Of a stretch of 64,000 nt of DNA, positions 17,551 through 24,429 are shown in pieces. Position 1 is the stretch's first letter; each line of letters begins with the position of its first letter. Source of the stretch: Anaerolineales bacterium. Its GTDB lineage: Bacteria; Chloroflexota; Anaerolineae; JAAEKA01. The stretch is from contig JACKBI010000016.1 in the NCBI GenBank assembly GCA_020634615.1, positions 1 to 64,000 on the forward strand, in the 5' to 3' direction. The translations under genes and the position numbers were made by a program. The notes under the pieces were generated by a model. It was not told the DNA's origin, made no database searches, and worked only from the letters and a program-made list of their open reading frames with translations.

Positions 17551-17600
17551 CTGCGTAGTTCCGATGGTACGCAGTCTGGGCGTCGTCCGGGCTGCTTTTT
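17551..17600 (+). promoter_or_regulatory. Attenuator-like alternative hairpins in the rocD leader
   Basis: An intrinsic terminator stands 35 bases before rocD: GCAGTCTGG (17571-17579) pairs with CCGGGCTGC (17587-17595, two G-U pairs) and is followed by five Ts. A competing hairpin, CTGCGTA (17551-17557) with TACGCAG (17568-17574), uses the first four bases of the terminator's left arm, so the two cannot form together. An earlier stem around CCAGG/CCTGG lies near 17524-17543. This is the layout of a transcription attenuator; the signal is unknown. Confidence 0.5.
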
Positions 17601-17634
17601 CATTTTCCATTTCAAGTTGCAAGGAGAACGTGGT

Positions 17635-18882
17635 ATGACTACCGAGAAGTTTGTCCAGCTCGAAGATCAATATGTTGCCAACATTTATCATCCACTGGAT
17701 GTGGTCATCGAGCGGGCGGAAGGTGTCTGGATGTACGATGTGGACGGCAAACGTTATTTGGACTGCCTGAGCGCCTATTCGGCTGTCAGTCAGGGTCACT
17801 GCCACCCGCGCATCGTCAACGCACTGATTGAGCAAGCTCAGAAGGTCACGCTTACCTCGCGCGCCTTCCGCAATGACCAGTTGGGTGAGTTCGCCCGCGA
17901 GCTATGCGAGTTGACCGGCTACGAGATGACCTTGCCGATGAACTCGGGCGCTGAGGCGGTCGAAGCAGCGGTCAAGGCGGCGCGCAAATGGGGCTACGAG
18001 GTCAAAGGCGTTCCCGACGACCAGGCTGAAATCATTGTCTGTCTGGGCAATTTCCACGGACGAACTACAACTGTCATCAGCTTCTCTTCTGAGCCGGCCT
18101 ACCGGCGCCATTTCGGCCCATTCACGCCCGGCTTCAAATTCGTACCTTTCGGCGACATGGACGCACTGGTCGATGCTGTGACGCCGAACACCGTTGCGTT
18201 TCTGGTCGAGCCGATCCAGGGCGAGAACGGCATCAACCTCCCGCCCGCCGGCTATTACAAGTTTGCCGAAACGCTCTGCCGACGTGAGAACATCCTGCTG
18301 ATCGCGGACGAGATCCAGGTCGGGCTGGGACGCACGGGCAAGATGCTTTGCAGCGAGCATGACGAGGTCCGCCCGGACATCGTGGTACTGGGCAAAGCGC
18401 TGTCCGGCGGCGTCTACCCGGTTTCAGCGATCGTAGCGGATCACAGCATCCTCGGCCTGCTCAACCCCGGTGACCACGGCAGCACATTCGGCGGCAACCC
18501 GCTGGCCGCCGCCGTCAGCCGCGAGGCGATGCGCGTACTGGTCGATGAAAAGCTGGCCGAAAACGCCGCCGAGCAAGGTGAATACCTGATGCAGCGGCTG
18601 CGCCGCATCGAAAGCCCCTATATCAAGGAAGTGCGCGGCAAGGGACTGTTGATCGGCCTCGAAGTAACCGCAGATGCCAACGGCGCGCGCCGGTTCTGTG
18701 AAGAGCTGGCAACGGAGGGCATCCTGTGCAAGGAAACCCACAGCACCGTAGTTCGCTTCGCGCCGCCGCTGGTCATCACCCGTGAGGAGACAGAGTGGCT
18801 GGCCGACACGGTGGAGACTATCTTCGCCCGCATCGAGGCCAGGGACGCCGAAGCCGCGGGACACCCCGTTGTCAGCTCCTGA
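17635..18882 (+). CDS. rocD: Ornithine aminotransferase
   Basis: A 415-residue class-III PLP aminotransferase, highly typical of ornithine delta-aminotransferase, which converts ornithine and 2-oxoglutarate to glutamate semialdehyde and glutamate. Visible hallmarks are GVWMYDVDGKRYLDCLSAYSAVSQGHCHP at the N-terminus, the PLP-phosphate segment NSGAEAVE, the FHGRTTTVIS motif, Asp in LIADEIQVGLGRTGK and the Schiff-base Lys in VVLGKALSGGVYPVS. The start ATG 17635 has AAGGAG 8 bases upstream. The gene stands alone, with its own promoter, a leader with attenuator features and a strong terminator. Arginine/ornithine catabolism or proline supply is the likely role. Confidence 0.94.
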   Translation: MTTEKFVQLEDQYVANIYHPLDVVIERAEGVWMYDVDGKRYLDCLSAYSAVSQGHCHPRIVNALIEQAQKVTLTSRAFRNDQLGEFARELCELTGYEMTLPMNSGAEAVEAAVKAARKWGYEVKGVPDDQAEIIVCLGNFHGRTTTVISFSSEPAYRRHFGPFTPGFKFVPFGDMDALVDAVTPNTVAFLVEPIQGENGINLPPAGYYKFAETLCRRENILLIADEIQVGLGRTGKMLCSEHDEVRPDIVVLGKALSGGVYPVSAIVADHSILGLLNPGDHGSTFGGNPLAAAVSREAMRVLVDEKLAENAAEQGEYLMQRLRRIESPYIKEVRGKGLLIGLEVTADANGARRFCEELATEGILCKETHSTVVRFAPPLVITREETEWLADTVETIFARIEARDAEAAGHPVVSS

Positions 18883-18906
18883 CGCTGACTGTTCCACGAA
18901 ATGTAT

Positions 18907-18936
18907 CAGGGCGAGCAATGCTCGCCCTGTTTTTTT
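18907..18936 (+). terminator. Intrinsic terminator after rocD
   Basis: A 10-bp perfect stem (CAGGGCGAGC with GCTCGCCCTG, three-base loop) is followed by seven Ts. It lies between convergent rocD and mutY. Confidence 0.92.
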
Positions 18937-18943
18937 GCCCACC

Positions 18944-20071
18944 TCACCCCCGCAGTGCGGCGATGATCTTCTGATCGGTCACAGCGAAGGCATAGCTGTC
19001 CAGGTCCGTCAGCGTCACCCAGCGCCAGTCTGCCACGCCGATGGGCTGCGGCTGACCGGCCAGCAGGCGGCAGTGGAACGCGTGCAACGTGATCTTGAAA
19101 TGCGTATAGGCGTGGCGGATGCTGGCGATCTGTTCGCCCACCGCGACATCTACCGCCAGTTCTTCCATCATCTCACGCCGCAGGCAGTCCGCCAGCGTCT
19201 CACCCTCGTCCTGTTTACCGCCCGGGAACTCCCACAGCCCGCCCAGCATGCCGTCCGGCGGTCGTTGCGCAATGAGAAACTGGTCCGACCGCTGCGGATG
19301 CTGCAACACCGCCGCGGTCACGTCGAAGTGCCGCAGCGGCTTGCGCGCCGTCCTGACCGGTCGTTCTTCCTGCGTACCGCGCTGGCGCGCCAGACATTGA
19401 TCATAGAGTGGGCAGGCCAGGCAGCGCGGCCCTTGCGGCGTGCAGATGGTCGCTCCCAGGTCCATCAGCGCCTCGTTGACCCGGCCTGCCTGCTGCGGCT
19501 CGACGGCTTCCACCAGCGCCTCGGCCAGGTGCCACAACCGCGTCTCGGTGGTCGACTTCCCCACATCAGCGTCGATGTCGTAGACGCGGGCCAGCACCCG
19601 CTTGACGTTGCCATCCAGCGCCGCGGCCCGCTGGCCAAGAGCAATGCTAAGGATCGCGCCAGCCGTGTAGCGGCCAATGCCGGGGAGAGCCAGCAATACC
19701 TTGCGGTCCGCGGGAAGTTGTCCTTCGTGCCGCGCAGCCACAAGTTTCGCGGCTTTATGTAAATTTCGCGCCCGGCTGTAATAGCCGAGCCCTTCCCACG
19801 CCTTGAGTACTTCGGATTGGCCAGCCGCTGCCAGCGCGTCCACAGTCGGAAACTGCGCCAGCCAGCGTTCCAGATATGGGATCACCGTCGCGACCTGGGT
19901 CTGCTGGAGCATAACCTCGCTCACCCAGACGGCATACGGGTCGCGCGGCTCGACACGCCAGGGGAGGTCACGCAAGTTACCGGCGTCGCTCCAGGCCAGC
20001 AATGCAGCGGCGATCGCTTCGGCGGAAATCATCCCGGACAAGACTTCGGAAGTCGCCGCATCTGTAGTCAT
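18944..20071 (-). CDS. mutY: A/G-specific adenine glycosylase MutY
   Basis: A 375-residue DNA repair enzyme that removes adenine mispaired with 8-oxoguanine. Seen in order: the MLQQTQVATVIPYLERW helix, the helix-hairpin-helix with catalytic Asp (LPGIGRYTAGAI.. and ALDGNVKRV), the 4Fe-4S ligands C-x6-C-x2-C-x5-C (CTPQGPRCLACPLYDQC), and a C-terminal Nudix-like 8-oxoG recognition domain (GGLWEFPGGKQDEGETL). Start is uncertain. ATG 20071 has GGGAG just upstream, but residues up to about 13 are encoded by one arm of a dispersed inverted repeat; ATG 20032 (MISAEAIAAALLAW) is closer to the family N-terminus, and ATG 20101 is also possible. Confidence 0.92.
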   Translation of the reverse strand: MTTDAATSEVLSGMISAEAIAAALLAWSDAGNLRDLPWRVEPRDPYAVWVSEVMLQQTQVATVIPYLERWLAQFPTVDALAAAGQSEVLKAWEGLGYYSRARNLHKAAKLVAARHEGQLPADRKVLLALPGIGRYTAGAILSIALGQRAAALDGNVKRVLARVYDIDADVGKSTTETRLWHLAEALVEAVEPQQAGRVNEALMDLGATICTPQGPRCLACPLYDQCLARQRGTQEERPVRTARKPLRHFDVTAAVLQHPQRSDQFLIAQRPPDGMLGGLWEFPGGKQDEGETLADCLRREMMEELAVDVAVGEQIASIRHAYTHFKITLHAFHCRLLAGQPQPIGVADWRWVTLTDLDSYAFAVTDQKIIAALRG

Positions 20072-20125
20072 GACGCTCCCTGCAAGGGAACTTTTGTCCA
20101 TCTCAACCGGCGACTTCCGAAGTCT
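20041..20125. repeat. Dispersed inverted-repeat element, copy overlapping the mutY start
   Basis: Arms of 18 bp, at 20041-20058 and 20108-20125, are perfect inverted copies beginning AGACTTCGGAAGTCGCC. The same arm sequence recurs at 22764-22782/22833-22851 and, with paired substitutions, at 47992-48008/48017-48033. The element straddles the 5' end of mutY and ends 7 bp before the DUF362 gene's stop. Confidence 0.75.
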
Positions 20126-20131
20126 GATTCA

Positions 20132-21535
20132 TTACTGCGCTGCTTCGCCGTCGCGCTGGAGGATCTTGGCAGCGACCATAGCTGCGGGAATGGCCACCGC
20201 AGCGGCAACGCCTGCACCGATCAGCGCCTTGTCCAGGTTGCTGCGACCGGAGAAGCCGGCGTTGTGGGCCGCGTCAGTGTGACGCCGCTGAGCCGCGACC
20301 TCGGGCGCCTCGGTGAAAGCGGTCTTGAAGACCTCGATCGACCGCGGGATCACTTCCATCCCCGTGCGCTCCAGCCGTACACCCTCGTGGCCAACATCAG
20401 GCCAGCCCTGGTCGTCCGGCTGAACCTGCTCCCAATTGGCGAAGAGCCGGCCCCATTCGCTCTGCAGAGCATCAGACATCATCTGCTCGCCCTTAAAGGG
20501 ATACCAGTACATGTCGTGGTAGGCCACCGAAGCGAGGTATGACCAGGGCGCGAGCACCGTCTTCAGCGACCACTCGATGGGCGCCTTAAGCGGTCCCCAA
20601 TAGATCTTGTGCTGCATCTGCGAGGCAAAGGTCATCTTCTCGAACGGGCCGACGAAGTGCCAGTTCTCTTCCGCCGCGTCCAGATCGCCGACAATCTCGA
20701 TCTCGTCGGGGTCGCCGCAGCCCAGCCCCAGATCGTGGGCCAGCCGGATATATTTGATGTCCAGCGGGTTGAAGCCCATCAGCTTGGCGGCCATCGCGTC
20801 GATGGCGACCTGATCACTGCTGGCAAGAATGACGTTCTTGACGTGGGGATACATGCAGCGCGGGCCGGGGCCGTCGCCAGCGAACACGCCGTCCATCACG
20901 GCAAAGACGCCGCGGTGGATCTTCTTCTGGATCATCAGCAGGTCCACCAGAGTCTCGTGGATCACCGGATGGGTCCAGTGACGGCGCTCGTTGAGCAGCC
21001 CGCCGAAGGCGTTCTTCATCGCGCCGGTGGTGGTGGTGAAGATATGCGTCTTGACCGTCGGCAGATGAATGATGTTCTCGCCGATGAAGCGCTTCGGAAT
21101 GTAGAAGCCGTCGGGATAGACCTCGTTGAGCACCAGAAACTTGTCGGCCAGATCGCCTACCGCGTCGCGGATGTGGATCCACTCCTCGCCTTCGTAGAGG
21201 TGGACGTTGCGCAGCCCGTGCGCCTCCACGACGTTGACCTGCTTGTTCTCGGCCTCGCCCAGATGCGCGTCGATGACCACGGTGCGGTTATGGCAGGCGT
21301 GGATCAACTCGTCGCTGTAGCCGTCCTGCTCCATGGCGCGGATCACGCCTTCGAGCTGCCAGGGCGTGGTGGAGGAGCCGGGGAAGAAGTAGTGCCAGGA
21401 GATGTTGACCTTCAGCGCCGTGTCGGCGTCCCTGGCGATCACGTCCTGGTAGCCGGCCAGGTTCATCAGCCGGTGGTAGTCAGCCAGTACGGTGCGGGGG
21501 GAAGTTCGTAGAATCGCAACTTTGCTTTTTGTCAT
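20132..21535 (-). CDS. DUF362 domain protein with C-terminal membrane anchor
   Basis: A 467-residue protein of the DUF362 family, often found with iron-sulfur proteins; function unproven. The N-terminus KVAILRTSPRTVLADYHRLM leads into the DUF362 core: LKVNISWHYFFPGSSTTPWQLEGVIRAM, then IIHLPTVKTHIFTTTTGAMKNAFGGLL and VFAVMDGVFAGDGPGPR, with DQVAIDAMAAKLMGF closing the domain near residue 260. No ferredoxin cysteine cluster was seen. A hydrophobic Ala-rich segment near residues 440-458 (ALIGAGVAAAVAIPAAMVAAKIL) may anchor the C-terminus in the membrane. mutY lies directly downstream on the same strand. Confidence 0.8.
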   Translation of the reverse strand: MTKSKVAILRTSPRTVLADYHRLMNLAGYQDVIARDADTALKVNISWHYFFPGSSTTPWQLEGVIRAMEQDGYSDELIHACHNRTVVIDAHLGEAENKQVNVVEAHGLRNVHLYEGEEWIHIRDAVGDLADKFLVLNEVYPDGFYIPKRFIGENIIHLPTVKTHIFTTTTGAMKNAFGGLLNERRHWTHPVIHETLVDLLMIQKKIHRGVFAVMDGVFAGDGPGPRCMYPHVKNVILASSDQVAIDAMAAKLMGFNPLDIKYIRLAHDLGLGCGDPDEIEIVGDLDAAEENWHFVGPFEKMTFASQMQHKIYWGPLKAPIEWSLKTVLAPWSYLASVAYHDMYWYPFKGEQMMSDALQSEWGRLFANWEQVQPDDQGWPDVGHEGVRLERTGMEVIPRSIEVFKTAFTEAPEVAAQRRHTDAAHNAGFSGRSNLDKALIGAGVAAAVAIPAAMVAAKILQRDGEAAQ

Positions 21536-22061
21536 GGATATGGTTCCTTTTGAAATCGAGATTACGCTACCGGATTATCGACGGGATTAACAGGAGTTGC
21601 AGGATTGAAGTATGCAATCGTACAGGCGTCCGAAATCCTGTTAATGCTGTAAATCCTGTCGATTTGACTTCTCGCGGTTTCGAGCAGGCATGAGTCCAGA
21701 TTACGAATGTCCAAGCCTGGCTCATTCGCATGTTTGTGCCACCATCCGTGGATGGCAACTATCTAGATGCATTGCGGCCCCAAATTTTACCATAGATTGC
21801 GCTGAGGCAAGGAGTTTGCGTCGCGGAGACTCTGGATCGCGAAGCCGCGAAGGAGCGCGAAGGTCTCGAAGACCCTCCGGTTTCGCGGCTTAGTCCCCTT
21901 CGCGGTTTCGTGGCCCAGACCTCCCCCACCTGCGCTTGGACAACTTCTGCTGTCGTGCAACTTCGTGTATACTTGCTTCGCGAAGGTTCGTCACCAGCGA
22001 CCAATCGGCGTCGCGGTGGGACCTTCCCCGGCTCAGCGCTGTAGCGATTGAGGAGGAACCC
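21536..22061. repeat. Intergenic region with inverted repeats between DUF362 and the 22.06-kb gene
   Basis: A 526-bp divergent gap. Positions 21577-21663 form an imperfect inverted repeat: ATCGACGGGATTAACAGGA on the left, and on the right its complement with a 9-base insertion ending CCTGTCGAT. From about 21800 to 21920 there are degenerate repeats of CGCGAAG-type words in both orientations. TATACT at 21968-21973 is a candidate -10 for the plus-strand gene at 22062, but its -35 is poor. No gene was recognised. Confidence 0.5.
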
Positions 22062-22736
22062 ATGGTCATCACCACCCCAACCGAACTCACCGAAGTCCTC
22101 TGGGAAGGAATGCTGGAGCCGCCGGTTGTCACGCGCTCCGACCACAGCCTGCGTGCATCCATCGGACGGCCGGCGCAGTGGTCGGATGGGCAGATGCTGG
22201 GCGACACCTGGCAGCCGCCGCAGGGCGGCGGGCGCTACTATCTGTTGCGTCTGGCATTCTCGCTGCGTCCTGCTGAGCGCAGCCGGGCCAACATCGCCGC
22301 GGCCGACTTCTGCCTGCGCCTGCACGCCCAGGCCGGCCAGCAAGCGGTCGTGTTCGACGCCTACCCGCAGGAGCAACTGGTAGAGCAGGACCGGTCGGTG
22401 ACGCTGGGCATCGGCCCGGCCTTCAAGCTGGGAACGGTGGACGTGGAGGTGGCCAAAGCCGAGACCACCATCGACTTCGGCCGCGCGATCCCCGTGATCC
22501 AGAGCGACGGGCTGGCCGAGGCCGCGTTCTGCTGGCGCTACAGCGCGCATCGTCGCCAACCCCTGGCGGGCAGCCGCCTGATGTACGCTATCGTGCACCT
22601 ACCACCCGGCATGGCGCGCAGCCTGGCCACGCTGGAGCTGGCTGTGACCACGCAGGACGTCCTGGGTCCCATCCGCCTCTCCCCGCCCGAGCGCGACCTG
22701 AGCAAGCTGCGCTGGGTGGTGGGCGAGGGCGCCTGA
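22062..22736 (+). CDS. Unknown protein upstream of a CHAT-STAND gene
   Basis: A 224-residue soluble protein with a good ribosome site (AGGAGG, 22051-22056) before ATG 22062. It has no signal peptide, membrane segment or recognised motif. Strand-like segments (YYLLRLAFSLRP, DFCLRLHAQAG, VTLGIGPAFKLGTVDVEVAKAE) suggest a mostly beta fold, and the C-terminus (PIRLSPPERDLSKLRW) looks like a folded end. It is 460 bp upstream of, and codirectional with, a CHAT protease-STAND-TPR gene. A functional link (partner, sensor or substrate of the protease) is conceivable from position only; the two are separated by repeat sequence. Confidence 0.7.
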   Translation: MVITTPTELTEVLWEGMLEPPVVTRSDHSLRASIGRPAQWSDGQMLGDTWQPPQGGGRYYLLRLAFSLRPAERSRANIAAADFCLRLHAQAGQQAVVFDAYPQEQLVEQDRSVTLGIGPAFKLGTVDVEVAKAETTIDFGRAIPVIQSDGLAEAAFCWRYSAHRRQPLAGSRLMYAIVHLPPGMARSLATLELAVTTQDVLGPIRLSPPERDLSKLRWVVGEGA

Positions 22737-22744
22737 TTGTCATT

Positions 22745-22880
22745 CTAAGAGACTGTTTGGAAAAGACTTCGGAAGTCGCCGATTGGCTGTCACGACTGGC
22801 CTGCAACGGTTTGACAGGCCACGTTTGTAGACTCGGCGACTTCCGAAGTCTGAACGGACAACTTCTCAAACAGCTTCTAA
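22745..22880. repeat. Dispersed inverted-repeat element, most complete copy
   Basis: Perfect 19-bp inner arms lie at 22764-22782 and 22833-22851, each itself nearly palindromic (GACTTC-G-GAAGTC). Outer ends TAAGAGACTGTTTGG (22746-22760) and TCAAACAGCTTCTAA (22866-22880) are imperfect inverted copies. The total length of about 136 bp without coding capacity suggests a MITE- or REP-like unit. Related copies are at 20041-20125 and 47973-48033. Confidence 0.75.
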
Positions 22881-23196
22881 GTTCCCGTCCTTCGGGCTGG
22901 AAGCGAAACCTGCGGCGTGTCATGCTGAATGAGTCTGGCGACCAACGTAATTTGCACACGCACCATGGCTGACACCCTACGAACTTCAGCGCACCCAACG
23001 TCAATGAAGCACACTTGCACATGCCTCGCAAGCGCAGGTGTCTCGCGGCACATGCAAGGCGAGACCCTTCATTGGCGCTTCAAGAACGAGAGTGCTGTGC
23101 GCAAGACCCATTCAGGGTGACACAACCCAGTTGATAAGTAGCACCCAACGCCAGTGTAGAATCCCGTCTCCTGACCGTCAACCAGAAAGCCACCCC
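22881..23196. other. Non-coding stretch with degenerate inverted repeats
   Basis: This 316-bp stretch contains GTCATGCTGAATGAGTCTGG near 22919 and a rough complement, CCCATTCAGGGTGAC, near 23108, so it may be another repeat unit. TTGATA (23131-23136) and TAGAAT (23157-23162) before the CHAT gene are 20 bases apart, too far for a convincing promoter. No gene was seen. Confidence 0.35.
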
Positions 23197-24429
23197 ATGG
23201 AACTCATCCTCCGCTTCACCCGCCTCGACCGCGACGCATCCTTCGACGCGCCGGTGCCAGTCACCGTCCACTTCGCCGGCAGCGACAGCGAGACCTTCGA
23301 CTTCCGCAACCCGCTGGCGGACGCCGACCTGACCGACCTGCGCTGGTACATCGAGCGCTACCCGCTCTGGCCGGTGGGACCGGACTACGACCGCGCCGAG
23401 GCGCTGCAAGCCAGGCTGCCACGCCTGGGCCGCGCCCTGTTCGACGCGGTCTTCGACCGTTCGGCCACGGCCATGCGCCTGTGGGAGCGTTTCGACGGCC
23501 GGCGCGATGGCGCCGAGCCGTCCACCGTGGTCGTGGACACCACCGAGCCGCGCATCCTGCGCCTGCCCTGGGAGCTGCTGGCCGACGAGGGCGGCTACCT
23601 GTTCAGCAAACAGCCGCCGGTCCATGTGCGCCGGCGCATGCACCGCAGCCGCGACCTGCGCGTGCGTCCCTTCCAGCCGCCGGTGCGCCTGCTGATGGTG
23701 ATCAGCCGGCCGGCCGGCGCGGGCTTCATCGACCCGCGCAGCTCGGCCGCGCCGCTGCTGGACGCGCTGGACCCGCTGGGCGACGCGGTGGCGGTGGAGT
23801 TCCTGCGCCCGCCCACCCTGGCCGCGCTCAACGCCCGGCTGCGCGACCGCGACGCGCCGCCCGTCCACGTGGTCCACTTCGACGGCCACGGCGTCTACGA
23901 CCCGGCGGTCGGGCTGGGCTTCCTGCTGTTCGAGGACGACCGGCAGGAGCGCCACAACGTCGACGCCGAGCAGTTGGGCGCGCTGCTCAACGAGTGCGGC
24001 ATCCCGCTGATGGTGCTGGACGCCTGCCAGACCGCCACGCCCGACGAGCGCAACCCCTTCGCCAGCGTCGCGGCCCGGCTGATCGAGTCGGGCGTCGGCG
24101 CGATCGTGGCCATGAACTACAGCGTGCTGGTGGAGACCGCCAAACGCCTCACCGGCCACTTCTATTACGGGCTGGCCCAGGGCAAGGCGGTCAGCGCCGC
24201 GCTGGACGACGCCCGCCTCCAACTGCTGGCCGACAGCAAGCGCCTCACCCTGCACCGCCCCGGGGACGTCGAGGAAATCATCCACCTGCAAGACTGGTTC
24301 GTGCCCGCGCTCTACAGCCAGGAAGCCGTGCTGCGGCCGTTCGGCGCGAGCCCTCACCCTCACCCTGCCCTCTCCCACAGGGAGAGGAACCAAATCGACC
24401 CCTCTCCCCTCCGGGGGAGAGGTAGGTGA
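23197..24429 (+). CDS. CHAT-domain (caspase-like) protease portion of a CHAT-STAND-TPR protein
   Basis: A 410-residue open frame whose C-terminal half is a CHAT domain: catalytic His in HVVHFDGHGVYD (about residues 226-237) and Cys in MVLDACQTATPDE (about 270-282), then the conserved IVAMNYSVLVETAKRLTGHFYYGLAQG. The N-terminal half (residues 1-150), with TTEPRILRLPWELLADEGGYL, is the usual prelude of CHAT proteins. ATG 23197 begins MELILRFTRLDRD. The frame runs into a low-complexity linker (ASPHPHPALSHRER, then a GGGGGAGAGG-rich hairpin region at 24356-24428) and stops. The sequence that follows encodes STAND ATPase and TPR parts, so this is almost certainly the front of a larger protein. Such proteins act as cleavage effectors in bacterial immunity or regulated proteolysis. 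Confidence 0.85.
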   Translation: MELILRFTRLDRDASFDAPVPVTVHFAGSDSETFDFRNPLADADLTDLRWYIERYPLWPVGPDYDRAEALQARLPRLGRALFDAVFDRSATAMRLWERFDGRRDGAEPSTVVVDTTEPRILRLPWELLADEGGYLFSKQPPVHVRRRMHRSRDLRVRPFQPPVRLLMVISRPAGAGFIDPRSSAAPLLDALDPLGDAVAVEFLRPPTLAALNARLRDRDAPPVHVVHFDGHGVYDPAVGLGFLLFEDDRQERHNVDAEQLGALLNECGIPLMVLDACQTATPDERNPFASVAARLIESGVGAIVAMNYSVLVETAKRLTGHFYYGLAQGKAVSAALDDARLQLLADSKRLTLHRPGDVEEIIHLQDWFVPALYSQEAVLRPFGASPHPHPALSHRERNQIDPSPLRGRGR

